Shown piece by piece: positions 27,731 to 37,385 of a stretch of DNA of 64,000 nucleotides (positions are counted from its first letter, which is position 1; each line of letters opens with the position of its first letter). Origin of the DNA: Aliarcobacter sp. (lineage in GTDB: Bacteria > Campylobacterota > Campylobacteria > Campylobacterales > Arcobacteraceae). The stretch lies in the NCBI GenBank assembly GCA_028690445.1, contig JAQVBE010000004.1:97181-161180 (forward strand). Reading direction: 5' to 3'. Position numbers and translations under genes: made by a program. Below the pieces are notes generated by a model that saw only the letters and a list, made by a program, of their open reading frames with translations, was not told the DNA's origin and ran no database searches.

Positions 27731-29518
27731 TTGCAAAAAAATATTAGAAACTTTAGTATTATTGCTCATATTGACCATGGGAAATCTACACTTGCAGATA
27801 GAATTATTCAAGAGTGTGGAGCTGTAGCAGATAGAGATTTAACTGCACAAATGATGGATACAATGGATATTGAGCAAGAAAGAGGGATTACAATTAAGGC
27901 TCAAAGTGTGAGACTTAATTATGTAAAAGATGGACAGCCATATATCTTAAATCTAATTGACACTCCAGGACATGTTGACTTCTCTTATGAAGTAAGCCGT
28001 TCGTTAGCATCTTCTGATGGAGCGCTTTTAATCATTGATGCAACTCAAGGTGTTGAAGCGCAAACAATTGCAAATGTTTATATCGCAATGGATAATGATT
28101 TAGAAATTCTTCCTGTTGTAAATAAAATCGATTTACCAAGTGCTGATCCAGATAGAGTTTTAGAAGAAGTTGAAGAAGCTATTGGAATAGATTGTACAGA
28201 AAGCAACTTAATCAGTGCAAAAACAGGTCAAGGTGTAAAAGCATTAATTGATGCAATCGTTGATAGAGTTCCCTCTCCAGTGGGAGATACAGATGCTCCA
28301 ACAAAAGCTTTGATTTATGACTCTTGGTTTGATAATTATCTAGGAGCTTTAGCGCTTGTTAGAGTTTATGATGGAAGTATCAAAAAAGGTCAAATGATAA
28401 GAATGATGAATACACAAGAAGAACATCAAGTTCTTAATTTAATGTATCCACATCCTAGAAAACCAACAAAAACAAATGTTATTGAAACAGGTGAAATTGG
28501 TATTGTTGTACTGGGACTTAAAACAACAAATAGTATTGCCGTTGGGGACACCATTACAGATGCAAAAAATCCAACAGCTGAAGTTATTGATGGATTTGAA
28601 CCTGCAAAACCATTTGTATTTGCTGGAATTTATCCAATTGAAACTGATAAATTTGAAGATTTAAGAGATGCTTTAAATAAACTTCAATTAAACGATAGTT
28701 CAATATCTTTTGAACCTGAAAGTTCAGCAGCTTTAGGAAGTGGATTTAGAACAGGATTTTTAGGAATGCTTCATATGGAAGTAATCAAAGAGAGACTTGA
28801 AAGAGAGTTTGATTTAGATTTAATTGCAACTGCACCAACTGTTGTTTATGAAATCTTAAAAACAGATGGAACAAGAATTTCAATTCAAAATCCAAGTGAA
28901 TTACCAGCTCCAAATTACATAGATACAATTTTTGAACCTTATGTAAAAGCAACAATTTTAGTTCCAGATGAGTTTTTAGGAAATGTTATCAAACTTCTTA
29001 ATGATAAAAGAGGTTCTCAAAATAAAATGGATTATATCGGTAAAAGAGTTTTACTTGATTATGATATTCCAATGAATGAAATCGTAATGGACTTTTATGA
29101 TAAATTAAAATCAACAACAAAAGGTTACGCATCATTTGATTATGAACCTATTGGATTTAGACCAGGAATTTTACAAAGACTTGATATAAAAGTTGCAGGG
29201 GAAGTTGTAGATGCACTTTCAATTATTGTTCCTGAAAATAAAGCACTTTCAAAAGGAAGAGAATTTATCAAAGCCCTAAAAGAGCTAATTCCAAGACAAC
29301 TTTTCGAAGTAGCAATTCAAGCTAGTATTGGTAACAATGTAATCGCAAGAGAAACAGTAAAATCAACAGGTAAAAACGTAACTGCAAAATGTTATGGTGG
29401 AGATATTACAAGAAAAAGAAAATTACTAGAAAAACAAAAAGCTGGTAAAAAAAGAATGAAAGCGATTGGGAAAGTGAATGTTCCTCAAGAAGCATTTATG
29501 GCTGTTTTAAAAATATAA
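27731..29518 (+). CDS. lepA: Translation elongation factor 4 (LepA)
   Basis: A 595-aa GTPase of the EF4 family that acts on stalled or mistranslocated ribosomes. G1 is [14 protein letters not shown]2 GITIKAQ, G3 DTPGHVDF, G4 NKIDLP. The LepA-specific C-terminal domain ([20 protein letters not shown]) is complete. The start is a TTG at 27731 with AGGAATTACCC in front; the following codons ([14 protein letters not shown]) match the usual N-terminus. Confidence 0.96.
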   Translation: MQKNIRNFSIIAHIDHGKSTLADRIIQECGAVADRDLTAQMMDTMDIEQERGITIKAQSVRLNYVKDGQPYILNLIDTPGHVDFSYEVSRSLASSDGALLIIDATQGVEAQTIANVYIAMDNDLEILPVVNKIDLPSADPDRVLEEVEEAIGIDCTESNLISAKTGQGVKALIDAIVDRVPSPVGDTDAPTKALIYDSWFDNYLGALALVRVYDGSIKKGQMIRMMNTQEEHQVLNLMYPHPRKPTKTNVIETGEIGIVVLGLKTTNSIAVGDTITDAKNPTAEVIDGFEPAKPFVFAGIYPIETDKFEDLRDALNKLQLNDSSISFEPESSAALGSGFRTGFLGMLHMEVIKERLEREFDLDLIATAPTVVYEILKTDGTRISIQNPSELPAPNYIDTIFEPYVKATILVPDEFLGNVIKLLNDKRGSQNKMDYIGKRVLLDYDIPMNEIVMDFYDKLKSTTKGYASFDYEPIGFRPGILQRLDIKVAGEVVDALSIIVPENKALSKGREFIKALKELIPRQLFEVAIQASIGNNVIARETVKSTGKNVTAKCYGGDITRKRKLLEKQKAGKKRMKAIGKVNVPQEAFMAVLKI

Positions 29519-29526
29519 TTTCATCT

Positions 29527-29548
29527 TTTGGCGAATTCTTTCGCCAAA
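29527..29548 (+). terminator. Hairpin after lepA
   Basis: A 9-bp stem (TTTGGCGAA / TTCGCCAAA) with a 4-base loop begins 9 bases after the lepA stop. No T run follows on either strand, so it may be an RNA-stability or attenuator element rather than a full terminator. Confidence 0.4.
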
Positions 29549-29575
29549 TCAATAATTTATGATATTATTATTTTT

Positions 29576-30148
29576 ATGTTATGCCTAACCTGTAAAAACC
29601 TATCATTCCAAATTATTTGTAAAGATTGCCAAAATAATCTTTTAATCCCCTCTTTTCACAAAAGAGAAATAGAAGATGGATTTTTTAATTACTCATTTTA
29701 TACTCTTTCAGAACTAGAAGATTTAATCTCTTCAAAATACTATTTCCATGGAGATAGAGTTTTTAATCTACTAGCAAAACTCTCTTTTGCGAAATTTGCA
29801 CAAAATTTTGTTTTTGAAAAAGAAGTAATTGCTGTTCCCATTGATGACCATACTAGACATGATTTTTCCCACACCGCAATTCTTGCTCGTCATCTAAAAT
29901 CTCAATTTATTACGCCTAAATATAACTGCTTAAAAGCTACAAATATTGTTAAATATGCGGGAAAAGATTTGGAATTTAGGCAAAAAAATCCTCGAAAATT
30001 TAAGCTTACAAATATATCAAATCAAATGACAATTTTATGTGATGATTTAATCACAACTGGTGCTACAATTAAACAAGCAAAAAAAGCTCTTGAAAAGAAA
30101 AATAATGAAGTTCTCTTTTCTTTAACCCTTGCTGATGCAAAACTTTAG
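29576..30148 (+). CDS. ComF-family phosphoribosyltransferase-like protein
   Basis: A 190-aa ComF/GntX-type protein. The zinc-ribbon-like N-terminus has CLTC...CKDC. The phosphoribosyltransferase-like domain has VPIDDHTRHDFSHTAILARHL and the PRPP-loop-like TILCDDLITTGATIKQA. In competent bacteria ComF takes part in DNA uptake. The ATG at 29576 is preferred because a longer TTG-initiated reading would run through the preceding hairpin. It ends just before the hisH promoter. Confidence 0.8.
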   Translation: MLCLTCKNLSFQIICKDCQNNLLIPSFHKREIEDGFFNYSFYTLSELEDLISSKYYFHGDRVFNLLAKLSFAKFAQNFVFEKEVIAVPIDDHTRHDFSHTAILARHLKSQFITPKYNCLKATNIVKYAGKDLEFRQKNPRKFKLTNISNQMTILCDDLITTGATIKQAKKALEKKNNEVLFSLTLADAKL

Positions 30149-30154
30149 TATAAT
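30149..30154 (+). promoter_or_regulatory. -10 box of hisH
   Basis: TATAAT begins immediately after the comF stop codon and lies 25 bases before the GTG start of hisH. No good -35 is required in this group of bacteria. Confidence 0.5.
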
Positions 30155-30179
30155 TTATTTTTTTACAAAGGGTTTAAAA

Positions 30180-30788
30180 GTGATTGGGATTATTGATTAT
30201 AACATGGGAAATCTTGCAAGTGTTTATAACGCTTGTCATTTAATCGATGCAAAAGCAACGATTGTAAAAGACCCAAATGATTTGAAGAATTTTAATAGAG
30301 TAATATTGCCAGGTGTTGGTGCATATAAAGATGCAATGGAGCATCTAATTCAAACTGGTATGAACGAAGCTGTTTACGAGTACGCAAAAAGTGGAAAACC
30401 AATGATAGGTATTTGTCTTGGAATGCAACTTTTATTTGAAAGCTCAACAGAGTTTGGTCATACGGATGGATTAGGTTTAATTGATGGAAAAGTTGTTAAA
30501 TTTGACAAGTCAAAAATGCATGAGGATTTCAAAATCCCTCACATGGGATGGAATACAATTGTAAATAAAGAACATCCTTTGTTTGAGGGTTTACATAATC
30601 CATATTTATATTTTGTACACTCTTTTCATGCAGTAACAAGTGAAAAAAATATCATAGGAACAACAACTTATGGATATGAATTTACAAGTGCTGTAAATAA
30701 AGATAATATTTATGGATTTCAGCCTCATCCGGAAAAATCTCATGATAATGGACTTAGAATTTTAAAGAACTTTGTAAATATTAAATAA
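30180..30788 (+). CDS. hisH: Imidazole glycerol phosphate synthase, glutaminase subunit
   Basis: A 202-aa class I glutamine amidotransferase that feeds ammonia to HisF in histidine synthesis. The catalytic Cys is in GICLGMQLLFESS, the His in FQPHPEKS, and the oxyanion region in LPGVGAYKDAM. The GTG at 30180 gives the normal N-terminus (IGIIDYNMGNLASV) with AAAGG at 30167-30171. A longer reading from an upstream ATG would start inside comF and is rejected. Confidence 0.93.
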   Translation: MIGIIDYNMGNLASVYNACHLIDAKATIVKDPNDLKNFNRVILPGVGAYKDAMEHLIQTGMNEAVYEYAKSGKPMIGICLGMQLLFESSTEFGHTDGLGLIDGKVVKFDKSKMHEDFKIPHMGWNTIVNKEHPLFEGLHNPYLYFVHSFHAVTSEKNIIGTTTYGYEFTSAVNKDNIYGFQPHPEKSHDNGLRILKNFVNIK

Positions 30789-30797
30789 AGGATATTT

Positions 30798-31649
30798 ATG
30801 AAAACTATTGCAATTACAGGTGCTAGTGGTTTTGTGGGAACAAGTTTAACAAAATATTTTTCTGATTTAGGATACAAAATTATTCCTATTTCAAGAGATA
30901 TTTTAAATAATAATAAAAAACTAGAAGAGACTTTAAATCAAACAGATATTGTAATCAATTTAGCTGGTGCGAATATTATAAATAGATGGAGTGAGTCTTA
31001 TAAAAAACTTCTATATTCAAGCCGAATAGATACAACATCAAAAATTGTAAATGCAATAAATAGTATTCAAAACAAACCAAAACTTCTTATTTCAACTTCT
31101 GCTGTTGGAATTTATGACAATAAATCAACTTATGCTGAAAATGGCTCTTTTTCAAATGATTTTCTTTCAACTCTTTGTCAAAATTGGGAAAAAGAAGCTT
31201 TAAAAGCAAAAAATGGAACTACAAAAGTATCTATTTTTAGATTTGGAATTGTTCTTGGACGTGATGGTGGAGCTTTACAAAAAATGATTACACCATTTAA
31301 ATTAGGACTTGGCGGAGTTATTGGAAGTGGGAAACAAGCCTTTTCTTATATTCATATAGATGATTTAATGAATACTTATAAATTTGTGATTGAAAATGAG
31401 TTTGAAGAAGTGTTTAATTTAACAGCTCCAGTTCCAACAACAAATCAAGGGTTAACTTCTGCTTTAGGAAAAACACTAAAAAGACCTACTATACTTCCAG
31501 TCCCAGAATTTGTTTTAAAACTAATTTTTAGTGAAGGTGCTAAGGTTCTAACAGATGGACAAAGTGCAGTTCCTAAAAAATTATTAGATTTAGGTTTTGA
31601 ATTTAAGTTTAAAACTATTGAAGAAACAATTGAAAATTTATGTAAATAA
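30798..31649 (+). CDS. TIGR01777-family (SDR39U1-like) sugar-nucleotide epimerase-type protein
   Basis: A 283-aa extended-SDR protein. The NAD(P)-binding start is TGASGFVGTSL. Family features are NLAGANIINRWSESYKK, SSRIDTT, STSAVGIYD, FRFGIVLGRDGGAL and a short C-terminal DUF1731-like end. The physiological substrate is unknown. It lies between hisH and hisA with 9- and 13-base gaps, so it is transcribed with histidine genes; I know of no role in that pathway. Confidence 0.85.
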   Translation: MKTIAITGASGFVGTSLTKYFSDLGYKIIPISRDILNNNKKLEETLNQTDIVINLAGANIINRWSESYKKLLYSSRIDTTSKIVNAINSIQNKPKLLISTSAVGIYDNKSTYAENGSFSNDFLSTLCQNWEKEALKAKNGTTKVSIFRFGIVLGRDGGALQKMITPFKLGLGGVIGSGKQAFSYIHIDDLMNTYKFVIENEFEEVFNLTAPVPTTNQGLTSALGKTLKRPTILPVPEFVLKLIFSEGAKVLTDGQSAVPKKLLDLGFEFKFKTIEETIENLCK

Positions 31650-31662
31650 TGAGGATTGATAT

Positions 31663-32376
31663 ATGGATATTTTACCAGCGATTGATTTAAAAGATGGAAA
31701 AGCTGTAAGACTTAGTAAAGGATTAATGGATAGTGCAAAAATCTATTCAGATGAACCATGGCAAGTTGCAAAAAGATTTGAAGAATTAGGTTCAAAATGG
31801 GTTCATATTGTGGACTTAAATGGTGCTTTTGAGGGAAAACCTGCAAACCTTGAACAAATCAAAAAGATTAGAGAAAATTGTAATCTAAAAATCGAACTTG
31901 GTGGTGGAATCAGAGATGAAGAGACTATCAAAATGTATATTGAACTTGGTGTTGATAGATTAATTTTAGGTTCAATTGCAGTTAAAAATCCACAATTTGT
32001 AAAAGATATGGCTTCAAAATATCCAATTGCTGTTGGAATTGATGCAATGAATGGAATGGTTGCTGTTGAGGGTTGGGCAGAAGTTTCTACTATGGAAGCT
32101 ACAACTTTGGCACGTGAGTTTGCCAATGCAGGTGTTCAAGCAATTATCTGTACAGATATAAGTAAAGATGGAATGCTTTGTGGTGTAAATGTTGAATTTA
32201 CTGAATCAATCGCCCTTGCAAGTGGTATTGATACTATTGCATCTGGTGGTGTAAAAGATATAAATGATATTATTAATTGTAAAGCGAATGGAAATATTGC
32301 TGGAGTTATTGTTGGGAAAGCCTTTTATGAGGGAACACTTGATTTAGAAGAGGCATTCAACGTTCTAAAAAAATAA
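31663..32376 (+). CDS. hisA: ProFAR isomerase (HisA)
   Basis: A 237-aa TIM-barrel isomerase of histidine biosynthesis. Motifs: [14 protein letters not shown] with the first catalytic Asp, [38 protein letters not shown] with the second catalytic Asp, and [11 protein letters not shown]. Same operon as hisH. A weak AT-only hairpin at 32383-32409 follows. Confidence 0.95.
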   Translation: MDILPAIDLKDGKAVRLSKGLMDSAKIYSDEPWQVAKRFEELGSKWVHIVDLNGAFEGKPANLEQIKKIRENCNLKIELGGGIRDEETIKMYIELGVDRLILGSIAVKNPQFVKDMASKYPIAVGIDAMNGMVAVEGWAEVSTMEATTLAREFANAGVQAIICTDISKDGMLCGVNVEFTESIALASGIDTIASGGVKDINDIINCKANGNIAGVIVGKAFYEGTLDLEEAFNVLKK

Positions 32377-32382
32377 TTTACA

Positions 32383-32409
32383 AATAAAAAAGTTATTTCC
32401 TTTTTTATT
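32383..32409 (+). terminator. Weak terminator after hisA
   Basis: A 10-bp stem (AATAAAAAAG / CTTTTTTATT) with a 7-base loop. The low GC makes it weak. Confidence 0.4.
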
Positions 32410-32534
32410 AAATATTTTTATTGACTATCATTATATCGTTAGTCTATTCTAAATTTCTAGAAATTATTTAAAAAGTATATACATAAAAATAATTTTATGT
32501 TATTATAATTGAAATGATTTATAAAGGCTCTTTG

Positions 32535-34391
32535 ATGAACTCTAACAAAAAGATAACTATTATAATTTTCACTATGGTTACAGTATTAACAATTGTAATA
32601 GTAGCTTTAGTGGCGCTTGGTTCTAGGCAAACAGGTTATGATAGTGCAAAAAAAAGAGCTTATTTAACGGCTGACATAGTCAAAAAATCTCTAACATCTC
32701 ATATGATTAATGGAAACATGCACCAAAGAGATGTTTTTTTAGATAGTATGACTCAACTAAAAGAAGTGAATGATTTATGGATTGTTAGATCAAAAACAAT
32801 AAGCGCGCAATTTGGTAAGTCCGGATTAGGAAATGAAATCCCTAGAGATACTATTGATGAAGAAGTTTTAAGAACAGGTATTGAAAGAGTCATAACAACT
32901 GAATCTCTAAAAAATGCTTCACTAAGAATCACTATTCCATACACGGCTTCTTCTCTTGATAAACCAAATTGTTTATCTTGTCATAATGCAAAAGAAGGGG
33001 AAGTATTAGGTGCTATTTCTTTAAAATTTGATATTCAAGAAGATAGAATTTCGAGTATTGCTATTTTATTAAATGTTATTGGAATCATTTCTCTTTTCCT
33101 AATTTTTATATTAATTTATATTAGTAAAAAAATCAAACCCTATACTAGTTCATTTGATGCCATTACAGAAGTTTTAAAACAAGTTCACGATGGTGATTAT
33201 TCTGTACGTGCAAAAGAAGGTGTTTTAAAAGAAGATAAAGAAGCTTCTTTATGGTTAAATGAAATTATAGAAAAACTTGAAACTGTATTAACAGGAATTG
33301 AAAAAAATCTAACTGCATTTGTTCACAATAGAGTGTCAAATGTAAATAATGATAAATTATTAACGGCAAAAGAGATAATAGAAGATATTTCAGAAATTTA
33401 TAACTATAAAAAAACAATTGAAACTGACTTAACAAAAGAAGATATTTATTATAGATTAGTGCAAGTGTTAAAAGATAAATTATTAATCAAATCTTTTTAT
33501 ATTTTTGAAAATGATTTAGTAAAAGATGAAAGAACAATAATCTTTTCTACAAAAAATATCAAACCTTGTTGTGGGCTTCTAAAGAATGTAAAAGAACAAT
33601 GTAGAGCTGAAAGAACTGATACTATTGTTATATCTGAGAATTTTCCTGAAATTTGTAGAGTTGCAACTTGTAAAAATGATACTGATTATATCTGTATTCC
33701 ATTCTTAATAAATGACCAAAAAAGTATAACTATTCATATTTTATGTGAAGATAAAGAGTGTTTAAAACACTCTAAGTATCAAATTGGAATAATCAAAAAA
33801 TATCTTGAAGAAACTAAACCTATTTTAGAAAGTAGGATGTTAATGGATGTTTTAAGAGAAAGAAATCTAGTTGATGGGTTAACAGGCCTTTATAATAGAA
33901 AATATCTAGATGAATTTATTGATAAAAAAATGCCCCATGAATTATCTAAAGGAATGACTTATGCTATTATGTTCTTAGATATTGACTACTTTAAAATGAT
34001 AAATGATACTTATGGACATGATGCAGGAGATGCAATACTTCAAAAACTTTCATCAACGATGAAAGGTGCAATTACTGAAAATGAATTTATAATTAGATTT
34101 GGAGGAGAAGAGTTCTTAATTATAATGAAAAACCCAACTCCTGAAAGTGCAGATGAACTAGCAAATAGAATTAATCAAGAGTTTGCAAAACTTGTATTTA
34201 CATTTAATAATAATTCATTTAGTAAAACAGTAAGTATTGGTTATGCATTTTTTCCAAGTGATACTGACCAAATATGGAAATGTATTAAATTTGCAGATCT
34301 ATGTCTTTATAAAGCAAAAGAGACAGGAAGAAATAAAGTTATAAGATTTACAAAAGAGCTTTTAAAGGGTAGTGATAAAGATAATTATTAA
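32535..34391 (+). CDS. Membrane diguanylate cyclase with haem-type periplasmic domain
   Basis: A 618-aa protein predicted to make cyclic di-GMP. A membrane segment (about 8-28) is followed by a periplasmic Tll0287-like (DUF3365) domain with the c-type haem motif CLSCH at residues 146-150, a second membrane segment (about 178-198), a HAMP-like stretch, a cysteine-rich GAF-like region (CCGLL, CRAE, CRVATCKND), and a GGDEF domain with GGEEF at 523-527. The RxxD inhibitory site normally five residues before GGEEF is absent, so product inhibition by that route is not expected. The ATG at 32535 has AAAGG seven bases upstream, which decides against a start 21 bases earlier. Haem ligation suggests sensing of redox state or a gas. 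Confidence 0.85.
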   Translation: MNSNKKITIIIFTMVTVLTIVIVALVALGSRQTGYDSAKKRAYLTADIVKKSLTSHMINGNMHQRDVFLDSMTQLKEVNDLWIVRSKTISAQFGKSGLGNEIPRDTIDEEVLRTGIERVITTESLKNASLRITIPYTASSLDKPNCLSCHNAKEGEVLGAISLKFDIQEDRISSIAILLNVIGIISLFLIFILIYISKKIKPYTSSFDAITEVLKQVHDGDYSVRAKEGVLKEDKEASLWLNEIIEKLETVLTGIEKNLTAFVHNRVSNVNNDKLLTAKEIIEDISEIYNYKKTIETDLTKEDIYYRLVQVLKDKLLIKSFYIFENDLVKDERTIIFSTKNIKPCCGLLKNVKEQCRAERTDTIVISENFPEICRVATCKNDTDYICIPFLINDQKSITIHILCEDKECLKHSKYQIGIIKKYLEETKPILESRMLMDVLRERNLVDGLTGLYNRKYLDEFIDKKMPHELSKGMTYAIMFLDIDYFKMINDTYGHDAGDAILQKLSSTMKGAITENEFIIRFGGEEFLIIMKNPTPESADELANRINQEFAKLVFTFNNNSFSKTVSIGYAFFPSDTDQIWKCIKFADLCLYKAKETGRNKVIRFTKELLKGSDKDNY

Positions 34392-34428
34392 AAAAAATCT
34401 GCATATATTTTTTATGCAGATTTTTTTT
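34390..34428. terminator. Bidirectional terminator between the cyclase and mutS7
   Basis: An 8-bp core stem (TCTGCATA / TATGCAGA) is extended by A and T runs of eight on either side, with a 7-base loop. It serves both convergent genes. Its position just past the HNH reading frame (stop at 34435) suggests the mutS7 transcript includes the HNH segment. Confidence 0.85.
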
Positions 34429-34434
34429 AAAACT

Positions 34435-34665
34435 CTACTTCTCAACCATCGTATAATGCAATTCTAAACCTTTTGAAGTTGTTACAAATCCATTTATATT
34501 TATCGTTCCATCATGCACCATTTTATGATGTTCTTTACAAAGTGGAATCAGATTATATTTATGATTTGCATTTATATGTCCTATAAATCCATCTTTATTA
34601 GCCCGTGCTTGTTCTTTTATATGATGAACATCATCACAAGCTCGTCCACAAATTAGACAGATGCA
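34435..34665 (-). pseudogene. HNH endonuclease domain of mutS7, in the -1 frame
   Basis: Directly behind the stop of the MutS gene, the -1 frame stays open for 76 codons and encodes a clear HNH nuclease: a zinc pair CLICGRAC, the first His pair in DVHHIKEQA, the Asn in YNLIPLC, and KEHHKMVH, ending in YTMVEK. No start codon with a ribosome site precedes it. In the T run at 34665-34669 the gene has five T; one more T would join the frames as ...NVFCICLICG..., giving a 983-aa protein, the expected size for a MutS7. This is either a true frameshift, a sequencing homopolymer error, or slippage that makes both forms. Codon use and motif conservation argue the domain was recently or is still functional. 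Confidence 0.85.
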
Positions 34666-37385
34666 AAAACATTATTATTATACTTTGAAGTTTTTCGTTG
34701 AGTCAATCTTTCAACTGAACTATAATCATCAGTTAATTTTTTTCTTATTTCATTTGCCACAGATAAAAACTCTTTGTCCATATGAAGAGATTTTGCATAC
34801 TCTAAACCATACATAGATGAACCACTTCCATAGGCTAATTTTCTATCAAAAATAAGTTTGTCTTCGTCATCTTTGTACATAACTGATAAATGAAGTGCAA
34901 TTATATTTTTTAGTTTTTGTATTTCTTCAATTTCTGGAAGTTGATGCAAATGTGTAGCAAAAACAAAAATAGCTTCAAGTTTTGCTAATTTTAAAATAGC
35001 ACTTGCAACTATACTTAATCCACTCATTGTTTCTGTACTATGAGAAATTTCATCACCTAAAATAAGTGAGTTTTTACTAGCCCTATTAAAAATATTTTTT
35101 AATTCTAACATCTCAACAGCAAAAGATGATAATCCTTTTGCAATATTATCAGCTCCTGAAATTCTAGTGTAAACAGCATCAAAAATAGAAAATCTCATAG
35201 ACTTACAAGGTACATAAAATCCTGCTTGTGCCATAATAACTAAAATTCCAATAGCTTTCATAAGAGAAGATTTACCAGAAGAGTTTATTCCATAAAGTAA
35301 AACTCCATGCATTTTATTGTCATAAATATTTATAGGATTTAAATTTTTTATAATCACATTATCTTTATACTCTTTTGAAGCGAGTGATAATTCTCCCAAA
35401 ATAATATCATTTGGTACATAAATTCCTTGCTCTTCATTTGCTTCAATAATTGGATGTCTTAAATCAATTAACTCTAAAAAGTTTTCATTATCTTTTGTTT
35501 TTACTATTTTTGGACAAGTATAATTATATTTTTTTGCTGTTTTAATATTTGAAACTGTTAAGTCAACCTCTGCTATAAATTGCACTAATTCTTCAAGTAA
35601 AATTGCAAATTTTTTCTCAAACTCAAGGATTTTTTCTTTAAATACAAGTTTATTTAACTCAATTATTTTTCGTAAGTTATGAACATATTTATCTGAAATA
35701 TCTTCTGTTAATTTACAAAATATTTTCACAGAGTTTGTTTGAATTCGAACTGTAAAATCTTTGAAAAGATATAATTCATCATCAACAATCAAGTGAGAAT
35801 TCATCAATTCTTCTTTTATAGAATTAAATCTATTTTTTGTTAAAGTGATAAAAAATCCCTCTTTATCAAGTCTGTTTATTCCCACAAAATTTGAATCATC
35901 AGATTTTATGTAAGATAAAATGTGCCTTTGCAAAATTTCTAATTTTGAATATAAAATCTCATTTTGAACATTTAATTCATCAATTTGAGTATTTATTCCC
36001 TCACTTATCATATTTACTTCAACATCTTTTAGCATATATTTTCCACTAATACTTAAATCAAAAGTTGAATCAATAGATTGAATAAAAAGGGTTAAATCAG
36101 CACTTGAACAAGGTGGCGTTATAAACTTATAATTCTCCATGAAAGTCACAACTTCTTTGATACTCAAAAGTGAATCATACAGATAATTTAACTCAAAGGG
36201 ATGAAGACGATTAAGTTTTATTCTTCGTGTTAATCTTTCAATATCATAAATATTTGCCAACTCATTTTCTATTGGTGTATGATAATCATACAACTCTTTT
36301 GAAAGTGCAAGTCTTCGTAAAATCTCTTTACTATCTTTAACTGGATGAGTAAGTCGCTCTTTTAAAAGTCTTTTTCCCATTGCTGTTGAAGTATTGTTTA
36401 TTAGTTTTATTAAACTTGGATTGTGTGTTGTTTCTATTACATTTAATTGTTCAAGAGCATTGTTTCCAAGATATATGTATCTGCTAACATCGAGTTTTAC
36501 TGGATGCGAGAGTTTTTGAACAATATTTGAATCGTGTCCTATTACAAAATCAATTAAAACTGCAAGTGATTCAGTACTTAATGGAACTCTTTCCATATCA
36601 AGATGTTCTATTGAAGTTAATAAAGATTGAATATTGAACACATTTTTAAACAGTTCATTTTGATAAGAGATTTTTGGTCTAAAATGCCCTATATGAAATG
36701 TTTTTAAAGAGAGTTCTAAATAATCAATAACCTCTTTTTGATTTATATTTTTATCTGCAAAACTTACAATTATCTCATTGGTTTTGTGCATATTCATATA
36801 ATTAAAAACTTCATCCAGTGCAAAAAATTTATCTTCACTTGTTCCATGAACTTCGTTGTAATAACACTTTCCAGTTGTTACATCAATGGCACTATAACCA
36901 ACTAAATAAATTCCTCTTATTTGGTCAATTAAAAGCGAAGTTATATTATTTTCATCTTGGTCAAGTACAAAATCAAAGTTTGTTCCAGGACTTACAACTG
37001 TATCCAAATATCTTGTAACATTTGGTGGGATTCCCTTTTGTTTGATTAAAACAACTGTGTATTTTTGCTCACTAATAATTCGGGAAAGATGTTTTTCAAG
37101 TGAAATTGCTGGAACTCCAGCCATTATTGGATTTTCTTTTGAGTTTTCTAAAATAGCTTTATTTTTTCTTGTTAGTTGTATATTTAGTAATTCTGCTATC
37201 TCTTTTGCTTTTCCTATTTTTTCTTCATCATTATTTACTTCATAAACTTCAAAAAAAGTTCCTATTTCCATAAGAACTACTGTGTTTATTCCATATTTCT
37301 TTTCAAATAACTTTTGAAGTTTAAAATAAGTAATTGTTAATAAATCTTTTTTATTGGCTAAAAGTTCTGCTACTTGCTCTCTCAC
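34653..37385 (-). CDS. MutS7-type DNA mismatch repair protein, HNH domain out of frame
   Basis: A 910-aa MutS homologue. It has the mismatch-recognition domain near the N-terminus (MEIGTFFEVYEVN, the counterpart of the FxE region), connector and lever domains, and an ATPase with Walker A GINSSGKSS (about residue 700) and Walker B LILGDEISHSTETM. MutS7 proteins are known from Campylobacterota, octocoral mitochondria and giant viruses, and carry a C-terminal HNH nuclease, allowing recognition and nicking in one polypeptide. Here the frame stops after residue 910, just before the HNH part, which continues in the -1 frame. It is the last gene of a run with a haem-binding protein and a thioredoxin-like protein. 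Confidence 0.88.
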   Translation of the reverse strand: MREQVAELLANKKDLLTITYFKLQKLFEKKYGINTVVLMEIGTFFEVYEVNNDEEKIGKAKEIAELLNIQLTRKNKAILENSKENPIMAGVPAISLEKHLSRIISEQKYTVVLIKQKGIPPNVTRYLDTVVSPGTNFDFVLDQDENNITSLLIDQIRGIYLVGYSAIDVTTGKCYYNEVHGTSEDKFFALDEVFNYMNMHKTNEIIVSFADKNINQKEVIDYLELSLKTFHIGHFRPKISYQNELFKNVFNIQSLLTSIEHLDMERVPLSTESLAVLIDFVIGHDSNIVQKLSHPVKLDVSRYIYLGNNALEQLNVIETTHNPSLIKLINNTSTAMGKRLLKERLTHPVKDSKEILRRLALSKELYDYHTPIENELANIYDIERLTRRIKLNRLHPFELNYLYDSLLSIKEVVTFMENYKFITPPCSSADLTLFIQSIDSTFDLSISGKYMLKDVEVNMISEGINTQIDELNVQNEILYSKLEILQRHILSYIKSDDSNFVGINRLDKEGFFITLTKNRFNSIKEELMNSHLIVDDELYLFKDFTVRIQTNSVKIFCKLTEDISDKYVHNLRKIIELNKLVFKEKILEFEKKFAILLEELVQFIAEVDLTVSNIKTAKKYNYTCPKIVKTKDNENFLELIDLRHPIIEANEEQGIYVPNDIILGELSLASKEYKDNVIIKNLNPINIYDNKMHGVLLYGINSSGKSSLMKAIGILVIMAQAGFYVPCKSMRFSIFDAVYTRISGADNIAKGLSSFAVEMLELKNIFNRASKNSLILGDEISHSTETMSGLSIVASAILKLAKLEAIFVFATHLHQLPEIEEIQKLKNIIALHLSVMYKDDEDKLIFDRKLAYGSGSSMYGLEYAKSLHMDKEFLSVANEIRKKLTDDYSSVERLTQRKTSKYNNNVFASV

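Noticed and set aside
34653-34672. Programmed -1 frameshifting as the settled explanation for the split mutS7.
   Set aside because: The zero frame reads GTT TTT GCA with no X XXY YYZ heptamer and no obvious downstream pseudoknot was recognised, so it stays only one of three options.
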